Shown here piece by piece: positions 1 through 8,495 of a DNA stretch of 64,000 nt (positions within the stretch are counted from its first letter, which is position 1; every line of letters begins with the position of its first letter). Source of the stretch: an uncultured Lachnospiraceae bacterium (GTDB lineage: Bacteria > Bacillota > Clostridia > Lachnospirales > Lachnospiraceae); the NCBI GenBank assembly GCA_946414885.1, contig CAMKQH010000007.1, positions 62,001-126,000 of the forward strand, written 5' to 3'. The position numbers and the translations under genes are program-made. The notes under the pieces are model-generated. The model did not search any database. It had not been told where the DNA came from and saw only the letters and a list, made by a program, of their open reading frames with translations.

Positions 1-45
1 ATATTTGTAAACCGTCTGGGCGTATTGCTGATAGATTTTGTCCAT
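1..45 (-). CDS. ECF sigma factor, N-terminal end only (cut by window edge)
   Basis: Fifteen codons are visible, reading MDKIYQQYAQTVYKY. This is the usual opening of region 2 in ECF-type sigma factors, where a short helix precedes the core-binding segment. A GGAGG and a GAGG element lie upstream. An in-frame TTG at 54 is an alternative start that would add three residues (MES). The rest of the gene lies beyond the left edge, so family membership rests on this short match alone and any anti-sigma partner cannot be seen. Confidence 0.5.
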   Translation of the reverse strand, partial: MDKIYQQYAQTVYKY

Positions 46-153
46 GGACTCCAAGACCTCACCGCCTCCTTTCTTGCCCTTCTATATGGTTAGTGCAAAA
101 AATCATGCTTTTGTTACAACCAAATTTCATTTTATCATAAAATTTTAAAAATA

Positions 154-177
154 GGGCCGCGACTTAAGCCGCGACCC
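154..177 (-). terminator. Intrinsic terminator after the pseudo-helicase gene
   Basis: GGGTCGCGGC, loop TTAA, GTCGCGGCCC, followed on the minus strand by TATTTTTAAAATTTT. Read as minus-strand RNA the ten-base-pair stem is complete using two G-U pairs. On the plus strand the same positions are mismatched, so the structure works in the minus direction. Confidence 0.8.
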
Positions 178-196
178 AAACTTCTTAAATATGCTT

Positions 197-2200
197 TTAT
201 TTCTTGAATGCCACTGCCTTCCGGCTGCGATAGATCGCGCCGATCAATTTCTGCGGCGCCGTAGCGTCTGCGTTATCCAACGCCAGCAAACCGATCAGTC
301 CAGTCTTCTTTGCATCCGCAAATAATTCTCCCACGTTCGGAAGATCCACTGCGATCATGGGAACAAACAGGAATAACGTCTGCCATAGGATTGGCGCGGT
401 CTCTTCCCTGTCTGCCTGATGGAAGTCGATCTTTTCCTTCCCCTTCTTCCAGTAGCCCCAAACCTGTGCAAGCGTTGCCAGATTGGCATTACAGCACTCT
501 GAAGCACCGACAAACGCATGATGAAGTTCAACGGCAAGGGTAAAGAGCTTTTCCCGCTCCTTCTCATATTTCTGGCTAAACCAAGGATTCTGGGCCACCC
601 GCTTTTCGGAAACCTTCGCGTCCTTTGACAACAGCTCCTTCACGAAATCCAGATCCAAAAGAATTCTCTGGTCTTCACCCTTTTCCTTCGACCACTTCTC
701 CAACAGTTCCTTCCGCTCTTTCTCAACGGCCTCAAGATGGAATTTCGCCTGCTCTCTTTCTTCTTCTTTGAGCGTCATCTGCTGCTTTGCAGCGTTGATG
801 GCCTTGGTCAGCTTCGTGATCTTGTCGGTGACGGTGGTCTGATTGTTCCGGATCGTTTCCTGCACCTCCGTCAGCTCCTGATACTGGCCGGCAAGTTCCT
901 TCATCTTCTTCTCTGCCGCGGGAGCCTTCTCCTGGGCTTCAATTGCTTCCTTCGAGCATTGATCTGCCTGCTCCAGTACGGCATCATACTTCTTCTTCTG
1001 AAGAATCTTCATCATCGGATTAACGGAAGCACGGAGCTCTCTCTCCTTGTCAAAGCCCGTGCGGATCACGTCATTATACTTGGTCCATTCGTTCTTTGCC
1101 TGTTGGGCTGCCGCGCCAACCTCTTCCAAATGCTGGAGAAGCTCTTCATGATCGGCATTGTGCTTATCTCTCTGCTCCATCAGGGGCTTCTTCGTATTCT
1201 CGGCATTCTCAATCTCACGCTTACAGTGCTCAATTGCGGCCTCTGCTTCCTTGAGATTCTTCTGCGCAAGCTTTTCTTCCTTGTAGTTCTTGAGAAAGGC
1301 CTTCTGAAGCCCGCCAAGCTCTGCCTGAAGGTCCTGTACGACCTTTAGCTGCGCCAAGAATGCTTCCCTGGCCTTTGCATATTTCGGAAGACGGTCTCCC
1401 GCCACGTCTACCTTGCGGAACTCCTCCACTTCCGGCAACAGGACCTTCTCATAAAAGGCCTTTCGCTCTGCGTCACTGCCAAGCGTTGCCGCCAGTCTTC
1501 CCAGGGTCTTCTCATGATCCTTTAAGTCCTTGCAAAGCTTTTCCAAAGCCACACAGTCATCTGAGGAAAGCATCATGGAATAATTATTGAGTGCGTCATT
1601 CCTTAGCATGTACCACTTTGACGGATACTCCGCGTAGGCATTGTTCGTCTCCTCACCATGATAGAACTTAAAGCCCTCGAAAGCGTCGTCCGGCTTGTCA
1701 TAATTTGCAAGAAGAACCGCCCTTTCAACCACGTTGCCGGCAAGAAGCTCCTTCAAAACGGCAACCTTGTCTGCTTCCGTCTTTTCCTTTGCGGCGACAA
1801 GCCTTCCCGTCTCCTCGAATGCCACGCCTTCCCCCTTCGCAACGGAAAGATTTACGTCAATCTGTTGCCAAACGGTATTCCCGGTCTTTGCGGGCCATTT
1901 CCCCAAAGGCGCGTTCTCCAATGACAAAATCTCGTTTAAGCTCAAAAAATCAGCATCCAGATCCTCCCCGTCCAGAACCACGTTACGTCCGGGCATGGGT
2001 GCCTTACCGCTCTCGGGATCCACCTGCTCCAAATACCTGTATAGATCATCGCAAAGATAATCCCGCCTGGAGAACTTACCCTGCTGCACGTTCTCATGAA
2101 CGTAACTCACGTCCTCCAGGAATTTTCCCTTTACTGCCGTCTCCTTTTCAAATAAGCTTTTTAAAATTTCCTCGGTGTCAACAATCTTTTCCTCTGCCAT
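197..2200 (-). CDS. Degenerate SF1 helicase-like coiled-coil protein (pseudo-ATPase)
   Basis: The protein has 667 residues. The ATG at 2200 is chosen because GGGAGG sits five bases upstream; an upstream ATG at 2260 lacks such a site. The blocks ENAPLGKWPAKTG (about residue 95), NVVERAVLLANYDKPDDAF (about 156) and LWQTLFLFVP near the C-terminus match, from memory, a bacterial superfamily I helicase family (COG1112-like). In intact members the first block leads into a GPPGTGKT Walker A loop; here that position reads AAKEKTEADK (about 137-145). The DEAG Walker B region is replaced by LALDNADAT. The protein ends just after it, so helicase motifs III-VI are missing. Residues of about 280-560 form a long charged coiled coil, which in intact members is an insertion between the motifs. 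I infer a non-ATPase structural or regulatory role, or a partner of an intact paralogue elsewhere. The reading frame is uninterrupted and has a good RBS and terminator, which argues against simple decay. Confidence 0.7.
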   Translation of the reverse strand: MAEEKIVDTEEILKSLFEKETAVKGKFLEDVSYVHENVQQGKFSRRDYLCDDLYRYLEQVDPESGKAPMPGRNVVLDGEDLDADFLSLNEILSLENAPLGKWPAKTGNTVWQQIDVNLSVAKGEGVAFEETGRLVAAKEKTEADKVAVLKELLAGNVVERAVLLANYDKPDDAFEGFKFYHGEETNNAYAEYPSKWYMLRNDALNNYSMMLSSDDCVALEKLCKDLKDHEKTLGRLAATLGSDAERKAFYEKVLLPEVEEFRKVDVAGDRLPKYAKAREAFLAQLKVVQDLQAELGGLQKAFLKNYKEEKLAQKNLKEAEAAIEHCKREIENAENTKKPLMEQRDKHNADHEELLQHLEEVGAAAQQAKNEWTKYNDVIRTGFDKERELRASVNPMMKILQKKKYDAVLEQADQCSKEAIEAQEKAPAAEKKMKELAGQYQELTEVQETIRNNQTTVTDKITKLTKAINAAKQQMTLKEEEREQAKFHLEAVEKERKELLEKWSKEKGEDQRILLDLDFVKELLSKDAKVSEKRVAQNPWFSQKYEKEREKLFTLAVELHHAFVGASECCNANLATLAQVWGYWKKGKEKIDFHQADREETAPILWQTLFLFVPMIAVDLPNVGELFADAKKTGLIGLLALDNADATAPQKLIGAIYRSRKAVAFKK

Positions 2201-2270
2201 AGTTCCTCCCTTGTTTTCCCCCCGCTTGAAATTTAAAGCCACCATAAAATATATCGTCAAAAAGAGGCCG

Positions 2271-3002
2271 TTATTTTACCATGTTTTCCACGCTTTTTGC
2301 CATTTTTTCCTGTCCGTCAAAGAGCGCTTCGATCCATTTTCCGTCTACTCTTGTAAGCGTTTCCACGAATTCATCGTATAGCTTCCGATACTCTCCATTT
2401 TCGCTTCCATAGTTTCCGGAAACTTCCGTAAAGCGGAATTTCAAATTCGGCTTGGAATAGAAAACAATGTTGAGTTCCCTGCTCAGCGCGTCCACCTCGC
2501 TAGCGGGCGCCTGCTCCGGTCCCTTCGCCTCAACGATCTTCGCCACGGCATCCCTGGCCTTTCCGGAATAATGATTCCAGATCAGTAAAATCGCACCGGC
2601 GGCAACCAACAATAATGTGAGGAAACCGATCAGATTCTTCTTCGCGTCCTTGGTGAAACACTCAACGCAGACAACGCACCAAACTGCCAAAATGGCCGTC
2701 ATGCAGATTGCCGTAAGCGGCATGAGACTCCCCTTGTTATAAAAGTACAGGCAGAAGCCAAAGTACTCCAGTACGTAAGGAATGCCGAAAGCATATTGTC
2801 TTTTTTTATCATGCGTTGCTCTCGTAATAAGCGTTACGCAAAAAAGGAGTAGCATCAGGGGAAGGACGGAATAGACCGCCGGAAGCCTGAAGCTATAGTT
2901 CACAATGTGAATGCCGAGTCCATAAATCGCGGATTTCACGATATCCAACAGGATCACGACCCTCGGGTCTCTTTCTTTTTCTACTACGTCTTCCCTAAAC
3001 AT
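2271..3002 (-). CDS. Multi-pass membrane protein of unknown function
   Basis: 243 residues. About five hydrophobic segments fill residues 15-160 (for example LPLMLLLFCVTLITR, ICMTAILAVWCVVCVECF and IGFLTLLLVAAGAILLIW). A soluble C-terminal domain of about 80 residues follows. AGGAGAGGAAG precedes the ATG. It lies directly upstream of the pseudo-helicase gene on the same strand, with about 70 bp between them, so the two may be co-transcribed. I do not recognise the family. Confidence 0.7.
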   Translation of the reverse strand: MFREDVVEKERDPRVVILLDIVKSAIYGLGIHIVNYSFRLPAVYSVLPLMLLLFCVTLITRATHDKKRQYAFGIPYVLEYFGFCLYFYNKGSLMPLTAICMTAILAVWCVVCVECFTKDAKKNLIGFLTLLLVAAGAILLIWNHYSGKARDAVAKIVEAKGPEQAPASEVDALSRELNIVFYSKPNLKFRFTEVSGNYGSENGEYRKLYDEFVETLTRVDGKWIEALFDGQEKMAKSVENMVK

Positions 3003-3113
3003 TTTCTTCCTCTCCTACTCGCAAGGTCTTATTTTATCATGAATTTAGCCTTATTATACGATAAGTTTTCCTTGTTTGCAATTCCATTCAAAAGGTCAAA
3101 AAAGCATAGAGGA

Positions 3114-3141
3114 AAAGGGAGAGCCCACGCTCCCCCTCTTT
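3114..3141 (-). terminator. Terminator downstream of fucU
   Basis: A GC-rich inverted repeat (GGGGGAGC, loop GTGG, GCTCTCCC with one bulge) is followed on the minus strand by TTTTCC. It lies about 35 bases past the fucU stop. Confidence 0.6.
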
Positions 3142-3175
3142 GAAAACTCTGTCCCGCGTCCGCGCTGCGGATAAC

Positions 3176-3613
3176 TTACAGGACGCACCCCTTCTGCAGA
3201 ATCACGTTCGCGTACTGACTTCTCTCAGAAGTCGCAATGATCGCATATGCTTTCTTGGATTCTTCATAGAACGCAAAGCGCTCCAGCTTTTGGATCACGC
3301 CCGTGCCTCTCGGCTCTGCGGCTTCGATCAGCTTGTCATACGTCTTCCAGATGGAGACGTCAGCATTGTCTCCGGGCACGCGCTCCATCAGGCTTACGGG
3401 CTGATCCACGTACTGATCCAGCGGAAATACCTGCAGGATCGCTTCCAAAATCTCCGGCACGCCGTGGCCGTCCATGCGGATCACAATGCCATTTTTTCCC
3501 ATGGACTGCGCAGGGAAATTACCGTCTGCGATGACGATGGAGTCGCCATGACCCATCTCGCAGAGAACCTTTAATAATTCTGGGGAAAGCATCGGAGAAA
3601 TTCCTTTTAACAT
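3176..3613 (-). CDS. fucU: L-fucose mutarotase (RbsD/FucU family)
   Basis: 145 residues, the normal length for FucU. FucU interconverts the alpha and beta anomers of L-fucose and related sugars in the cytoplasm. MLKGISPMLSPELLKVL at the N-terminus, the GHGDSIVIADGNFPA block with the catalytic histidine, and a C-terminal SQYANVILQKGCVL resemble FucU more than RbsD. GAGGAGG sits seven bases before the ATG at 3613, so that start is preferred to the longer in-frame one. It is the last gene of a four-gene unit with two dehydrogenases and an amidohydrolase, which supports a role in feeding sugar anomers to an oxidative pathway. Confidence 0.85.
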   Translation of the reverse strand: MLKGISPMLSPELLKVLCEMGHGDSIVIADGNFPAQSMGKNGIVIRMDGHGVPEILEAILQVFPLDQYVDQPVSLMERVPGDNADVSIWKTYDKLIEAAEPRGTGVIQKLERFAFYEESKKAYAIIATSERSQYANVILQKGCVL

Positions 3614-3638
3614 TTTGTACCTCCTCATAATATGAAAT

Positions 3639-3670
3639 ACTCGAGGATTTGTTTGGGTCATGCCTCGAGT
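3639..3670 (-). repeat. Intercistronic inverted repeat before fucU
   Basis: Perfect 8-bp arms ACTCGAGG and CCTCGAGT flank a 16-base loop in the gap between the amidohydrolase stop and the fucU RBS. There is no T-run after it, so it is more likely an RNA processing or stability hairpin, or an operator, than a terminator. Confidence 0.45.
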
Positions 3671-3703
3671 TACTCAAAATTTGAAGTTTGCATTTTCAAA
3701 GTG

Positions 3704-4585
3704 TTACAACATATTTTCGATAACCGTAAGCGGAGTTAATCCATTAAATCCATAGAAGCGGGCTGCGTTCTGGCCAAGGAAGGCATCCTTTTCGGTCTCA
3801 GTAAGGCGGGGCGTTTCGGCAAGGAAACGGACGGCGCTTTTATAAGTAATGTCTGTCATGGTTCGGGGGTAGTCGCTTCCCCACATGAGCTTTTCTATGC
3901 CGCAGATGGAGGCAGCCTCTTTGATCGCCTCAACTGCAGAGGGATAGGGATAGAATTCCTTGTGGAACAGCCAGGTCAGACCGCCGCTCTCCACATAGAC
4001 ATTCTTGTTTTTTGCAAGCTCGATCTGGCGTTGCCAGCCAGGCGTCGTCACCATGCCAAAATGCCCGATGGCGATCCTAAGATCAGGAAATTCATTGATG
4101 ATCCATTGCAGGTCGTCCACCTGCGTGTCCCCATCCGCCATGTCAATGGATACAAACTTTCCGGCATCGCAAATCCTTTTGAAAACGGGACGAAGCTTTT
4201 TCAGATCCTGATCCGCAAGGCGTCCCGCGCAGATCTTCACGCCGTCAAAACCGTCAAGTCCAAAGCCTTCCTTCTCCTCATAGAGGGAGCAGATCCGGAA
4301 CCTGTCAGGATATTTGTCCTTCACCCTCAGGAGATATTCATCCTGATTGCCGTCCATGTATTCCTGGGTGACCACGCAGGCGTTCACCTGAGCGTAATCC
4401 ATGTTGGCAAGAAGGCGCTCCGCCGTGTTTTTCCCGTCCGCAAGATAGGGCGGCATCATCTGCCGGATTTCCCCCATAAACATACTCTTTCCATTGCCAA
4501 TGGAATACACGGGTTTTCCCCCGATCTCACCCTGCTGCCGCTCCCAAAGATGCAAGTGCGCGTCAATCATGATCCTGTTCCCCAT
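3704..4585 (-). CDS. Amidohydrolase-2 family sugar lactonase-like enzyme
   Basis: 293 residues, starting at the ATG at 4585 with GGAGG eight bases upstream. The N-terminal IDAHLHLWE contains the HxH metal-binding motif of amidohydrolase superfamily TIM barrels. SIDMADGD, AIGHFGM and KLMWGSDYPRT match the family's later strands, the last carrying the conserved Asp. Members of this group (COG3618) include L-fuconolactonase and L-rhamnono-lactonase. With fucU on one side and two sugar-type dehydrogenases on the other, hydrolysis of an aldonolactone such as L-fucono-1,5-lactone is the most likely reaction. The substrate is inferred from context only. Confidence 0.7.
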   Translation of the reverse strand: MGNRIMIDAHLHLWERQQGEIGGKPVYSIGNGKSMFMGEIRQMMPPYLADGKNTAERLLANMDYAQVNACVVTQEYMDGNQDEYLLRVKDKYPDRFRICSLYEEKEGFGLDGFDGVKICAGRLADQDLKKLRPVFKRICDAGKFVSIDMADGDTQVDDLQWIINEFPDLRIAIGHFGMVTTPGWQRQIELAKNKNVYVESGGLTWLFHKEFYPYPSAVEAIKEAASICGIEKLMWGSDYPRTMTDITYKSAVRFLAETPRLTETEKDAFLGQNAARFYGFNGLTPLTVIENML

Positions 4586-4678
4586 GCTGTTACCTCCGTC
4601 TTCCATCAAACCCCACGTTTCCGCTTCCCATCGCAAGCATACGCTTTCAACAACCTCACCCCGAGTCTTTCTTCGCGC

Positions 4679-5704
4679 TTATGCTTCTGCCGAAACCTCG
4701 ATCAGCACCTTGGACAGGCCGCCGTCATTGTGCACCAGCGCGTCAAAGGCATCCGCCACCTTGTCCACCGGATAAACGGCGCTGACCATGTCATCCACTT
4801 TTGCTTCGCCGGATGCGATCAGATCGATCACTGCCTGGAAATCCCTTGCGTAGGAATTGCGGCTGCCGAATACGTTCAGCTCCTTCTTTAGCAGAATAGA
4901 ATGCAGGAAGGTCGTCTCCTTCTTGCCGTTGCCGATCAAAATGATGTTTGCCGCAAATGCCGCGCAGTCAATGCAGCTGAGGAACGTCACGTCCTGACCG
5001 CATGCCTCCACGCAGACGTCAAAGCCATTGCCGTTCGTGATCTTCATGGCTTCCTCGCGTATGTCGCTGGTCTTGGAATTGATGACGTGCCCAGCGCCAA
5101 AATGCTTTGCCTTTTCCAGTCTTCCGTCAAGGATGTCGGCAACCGTCACCTCCGCGCCCTGTGCCTTTGCAGCGATCAGCGCGAACAGACCGATGGGGCC
5201 TGCGCCTACCACCAGCACCTTGTCTCCCTTGTTGATCTTTGCGCGGTGAAGGGCGTGATAGCTGATCGTAAAGGGCTCGACCAGTGCAAGCTGCTTTGCG
5301 GAAAGACCCTTACCGTCATAGATTCTTTCCACGGGCATCACGATATACTCGCGGAAGCACCCGTCTCTCTGCACGCCCATGGTCTGATTGTCCGTGCAGC
5401 AGTTCACAAAGCCCCTCTGACAGGAATAGCAGTGACCGCAGTTGAAATAAGGATTCGCGGTCACTATGTCGCCAGCCTTCAGCCCCTTGTCATTTTCCGG
5501 AATGGAAATGATCTGGGCACTGAATTCATGTCCGGGAATGCGGGGATAGGTCGTGAACGGCTGGTTGCCGGTAAAGCTTGCCACGTCCGATCCGCAGATG
5601 CCGCAATACAAAATCTTCAGAAGCGCCTCGCCCTCCTTCGGCACGGGCATTTCGGTTGATCTTACGTCAATTTCAAAGGGCTTGTCTATAAATACCGTTT
5701 TCAT
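4679..5704 (-). CDS. Zinc-dependent medium-chain alcohol/polyol dehydrogenase
   Basis: 341 residues with the full MDR layout. CGICGSDVASF holds the catalytic zinc Cys, GHEFSAQI the zinc His, and CGHCYSCQRGFVNCC the four-Cys structural zinc lobe. VLVVGAGPIGLFAL is the Rossmann NAD(P)-binding loop. Relatives are threonine, sorbitol and galactitol dehydrogenases, and enzymes that oxidise sugar acids. GGAGGAACCTT precedes the ATG. In this operon it may act on the deoxy-keto sugar acid made after the lactonase, or be the first sugar oxidation step. The sequence cannot separate these. Confidence 0.75.
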   Translation of the reverse strand: MKTVFIDKPFEIDVRSTEMPVPKEGEALLKILYCGICGSDVASFTGNQPFTTYPRIPGHEFSAQIISIPENDKGLKAGDIVTANPYFNCGHCYSCQRGFVNCCTDNQTMGVQRDGCFREYIVMPVERIYDGKGLSAKQLALVEPFTISYHALHRAKINKGDKVLVVGAGPIGLFALIAAKAQGAEVTVADILDGRLEKAKHFGAGHVINSKTSDIREEAMKITNGNGFDVCVEACGQDVTFLSCIDCAAFAANIILIGNGKKETTFLHSILLKKELNVFGSRNSYARDFQAVIDLIASGEAKVDDMVSAVYPVDKVADAFDALVHNDGGLSKVLIEVSAEA

Positions 5705-5765
5705 AAGGTTCCTCCAATAAATCTATTTATTTTTTTGCAATTTACGTACAGTTAACAGTACGTTG

Positions 5766-6962
5766 TTACTCCACGTACTTCGGGTTCCAAATAACCGCCG
5801 TCTTCATGGGCGCGTTCTTGGAATAAATCTTATTCTTATAAGCTCCCATGGGATCTGCGGTGAATTCGTCCTTGTCGATCAGTTCCACGATCTCGTCGTA
5901 GCTGCTCTCCGCAAGCATCTGGATCGCTTTCTCCATGTGATCCTGACGGAAATTGATGCTGCCAAGGATCAGATGATTTTCGAAGCCGAAGGGCATCGTG
6001 TCAAAGGTGATCTTCGGTCCAAGGGAGAAGCTGTTGTAAATGCCGTTGCAGCCAAGCGCGCCGTGTTCAAAGGCCACGCGATGCTCCACGTTGCTTCCGC
6101 TGACGCCGATAAAGGTCGTCGCCCTGCCGCCAAGCGCTTCCACAATGGCCTTTGAGAGCTCTGCCTCGGAATCAAACGTATTCTGCAGATAGGCCGCGCC
6201 CGTCTGTTTCAGGGCGTAGGTCACCTTCGCGGAATCCTTAGGACTTCTCGCCACAAAGAGCACCTTTGCGTTCTTGTGGCTCCGAAGGATCAGGTCACCG
6301 ATGAACATGCCCGTGGTTCCCAGTCCGAAAATAACGGTGCGGTCGAAGATCTCTTCCTTTGCGATCTCGCGTGCCTTCTGCTCGTCGCATTTGTACTTGC
6401 GCATGCAAACGCGGAAATTGTGGGCACTGCCGAGATCCTCCATGCGCTCTAACTGGAACAGCATGCAGGCAAAGGGATCCGGGAAGACCATCTTCTTCGC
6501 AAAGGAACGGTCAAGCTTTCCATTGTGAACGTATCCGTCAGGAATGCGAAGAAGCATGTCGGGATGGAAATACTGCTGATCGCAGAATAGTCCGTCTGCC
6601 TTGTCGCAGCCGTATTCAAAATAGGTTTCGTCCTCCGTGTAACGGGTGGGATCGTAGCTGTCACCGCCGCGGATCAATACGATGGCAAAGCGATTCTCTG
6701 ACGGCACCCATACAATGCCCTCGTGGCCATTGACGAGACGGTTTTTCCCTTCCGGGAATTTCGCGCCAAGGCGCCCTTCGCTGCCCATGCGCATAAGTTC
6801 ATTGTCCGTGCCGCAAAAGCCGATCATAACTGGCTCGCAAAGGATCCCCTCCTTCAATTCCTCACCGCGAAGTCTTTGCCTCTTTACGTTCGTGATCTCC
6901 ACGTCGCCGTATACCAGCGGCTTTTCGGCATCATTTTGAAAATATGTTCCTTTGACGATCAT
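5766..6962 (-). CDS. Glucose/aldose 1-dehydrogenase-like MDR enzyme
   Basis: 398 residues from the ATG at 6962 (AAAGGAAG seven bases upstream). FCGTDNELM and NGHEGIVWV correspond to the catalytic zinc Cys and His-Glu of archaeal-type glucose dehydrogenases. VIFGLGTTGMFIGDL is the nucleotide-binding loop. The four-cysteine structural zinc lobe is not evident. This group oxidises aldoses at C1 to lactones, which fits the lactonase and mutarotase downstream. It is the first gene of the unit and follows a recognisable promoter. The substrate (L-fucose, or another aldose such as L-galactose or D-arabinose) is inferred. Confidence 0.65.
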   Translation of the reverse strand: MIVKGTYFQNDAEKPLVYGDVEITNVKRQRLRGEELKEGILCEPVMIGFCGTDNELMRMGSEGRLGAKFPEGKNRLVNGHEGIVWVPSENRFAIVLIRGGDSYDPTRYTEDETYFEYGCDKADGLFCDQQYFHPDMLLRIPDGYVHNGKLDRSFAKKMVFPDPFACMLFQLERMEDLGSAHNFRVCMRKYKCDEQKAREIAKEEIFDRTVIFGLGTTGMFIGDLILRSHKNAKVLFVARSPKDSAKVTYALKQTGAAYLQNTFDSEAELSKAIVEALGGRATTFIGVSGSNVEHRVAFEHGALGCNGIYNSFSLGPKITFDTMPFGFENHLILGSINFRQDHMEKAIQMLAESSYDEIVELIDKDEFTADPMGAYKNKIYSKNAPMKTAVIWNPKYVE

Positions 6963-7013
6963 AGATGAACTTCCTTTCTGCACAGCGTGCGCTAATCATC
7001 ACTCCATAATTTT

Positions 7014-7041
7014 ATTATAATCCGTTTCTTCCCCGGAACAA
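7014..7041 (-). promoter_or_regulatory. Probable sigma-A promoter of the sugar dehydrogenase operon
   Basis: On the minus strand TTGTTC (7041-7036), a 16-base spacer, then TATAAT (7019-7014). It lies about 50 bases upstream of the dehydrogenase start. The -35 is imperfect. Confidence 0.5.
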
Positions 7042-7142
7042 TATTCAGAAGTGACGCATTTTTGAAATCAACGTCGTATTTTCGAAGATTATAAGCATGC
7101 GCAAATACATGCACTACCATGACATTGCTTGATACGTAAAAA

Positions 7143-7171
7143 GGACCGTCTCCTGAATGGGGAGACGGTCC
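7143..7171 (-). terminator. Terminator after the DUF3137 gene
   Basis: Perfect 11-bp stem GGACCGTCTCC / GGAGACGGTCC with a seven-base loop, followed on the minus strand by TTTTTACG. The stretch 6963-7196 holds only this hairpin and the promoter above. Confidence 0.85.
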
Positions 7172-7196
7172 CAAAGTTCATTTACGTTATCTGCCA

Positions 7197-8288
7197 CTAG
7201 CCGACATACCTGCTGCCGGGATCAACTGCTTCCTTGACCTCGCAGATGGTCATAAGTCCAAATCTCACGGCATCTATTTTCTCGTCAAGTTCCTCATTGG
7301 CCTTCTGCGGGTCTACTACCGGCTTGGCGAAGTAGAAATTATTATTTCCTAAGCTCCGGAAAGTTTCGTTGTCAATGGCTACTGTTATGACATTGCCCTT
7401 GAAACACAGGGAAAAGAAACAGTCCTTTCGAAGTTCCAACAACGACTCCATCACTGCGGGCGTCAAATAGCGATATGCTTCATCCTCGAAGGTTGCCGCC
7501 ACGTCAAAGTTTTCATCGAATTCACGATTTCCTGATTCGATCAGAGCCAGTTCCCAGTCCTTGATTTTCTTAAAAGGATTTTTCTTCTTTTCCCCGCCAA
7601 GTAATGACCTTTTTGACGTGATGCTCATAACGTGGATGCTTCCGTTCACGGCAAAGCTTGTCCGGAACTTCAGGACGTGCCCGTTAAAGTACGACGTCAC
7701 GTCCTCGCGATCGGTTTCCGAATCCCTGGTGACGTAATACAAGTATGTTCTAACATACTCAAACGCATCCAGATTGCTCGCATTTTCCCAGTCATAAGAA
7801 CACCAGCCGTAAATCGACTGCTCGCACCGTTTACCGAAAGGCTTGACCAAACGGGCTTCCGCAAGGGCATTCTGGTAGGGCATTTTTTCATCGACCAGAT
7901 CCGTGCTGTCGTCGTGATAACCCAGAGTCAGCTTATCATCAAAGAGGTGAAGCGTCGGTTCGGCGATCCTCTCAAGGTAGTCGTACTCCTTGTATTCCCG
8001 CTTCGCGAGCTTTGGCTTAAGCACGTTTAAGTAGAAAAGCAGAAGCAAAAATGCGACAAAAAAGATTTTCACGTACACCAACGCAATAAACAACAGAAGC
8101 ACTCCCAAAAATGCCAACAGCAACACGGCTACGGGATGCTTCCCGCTCCGCAATTTTTCCCGGATGCCGTGTAAAAACGGCCTTGGCGCAACGGAAGCAA
8201 AGTACTCGCGTTCCCGCAAAATGTCTTGTTTTTGATTTGGATCAATTTCACCAATATTCAGTTTCCGCCTGAAATCCTCGTAATTCAT
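7197..8288 (-). CDS. DUF3137-family membrane-anchored protein
   Basis: 363 residues from the ATG at 8288 (GGGAGG five bases upstream; an in-frame GTG two codons earlier is poorly placed). A double hydrophobic hairpin occupies about residues 50-90. The rest is a soluble domain containing NREFDENFDVAATFEDEAYR, then LTPAVMESLLELR, a pattern I associate with DUF3137. The biochemical role of this family is unknown. It ends in its own terminator and is transcribed divergently from the AraC regulator. Confidence 0.65.
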   Translation of the reverse strand: MNYEDFRRKLNIGEIDPNQKQDILREREYFASVAPRPFLHGIREKLRSGKHPVAVLLLAFLGVLLLFIALVYVKIFFVAFLLLLFYLNVLKPKLAKREYKEYDYLERIAEPTLHLFDDKLTLGYHDDSTDLVDEKMPYQNALAEARLVKPFGKRCEQSIYGWCSYDWENASNLDAFEYVRTYLYYVTRDSETDREDVTSYFNGHVLKFRTSFAVNGSIHVMSITSKRSLLGGEKKKNPFKKIKDWELALIESGNREFDENFDVAATFEDEAYRYLTPAVMESLLELRKDCFFSLCFKGNVITVAIDNETFRSLGNNNFYFAKPVVDPQKANEELDEKIDAVRFGLMTICEVKEAVDPGSRYVG

Positions 8289-8495
8289 GCGCACCTCCCA
8301 TCCCCGTTTCCAGTTACGTATTCATTATAACACGTTCGCAATCTGCGCCGCAAAGGAAACTAACAAACGATAACGCCTTTTATCGTGCGATCACTTGTCA
8401 AAAGATGGAATTCATTCCCGTTTTATGTTATTCTTATCGTGGAAGAGCAATAAGAACTGCTCCGTTCATGATACGTGAAAACGAGAGGTAAGTGC

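Noticed and set aside
737..1348. 203-codon plus-strand ORF rich in Leu
   Set aside because: It is antisense to the coiled-coil region of the pseudo-helicase; the Leu-rich translation mirrors Glu/Lys codons.
6992..7174. 60-codon minus-strand ORF in the gap upstream of the sugar operon
   Set aside because: It runs through a terminator and over the promoter; no RBS or family match.
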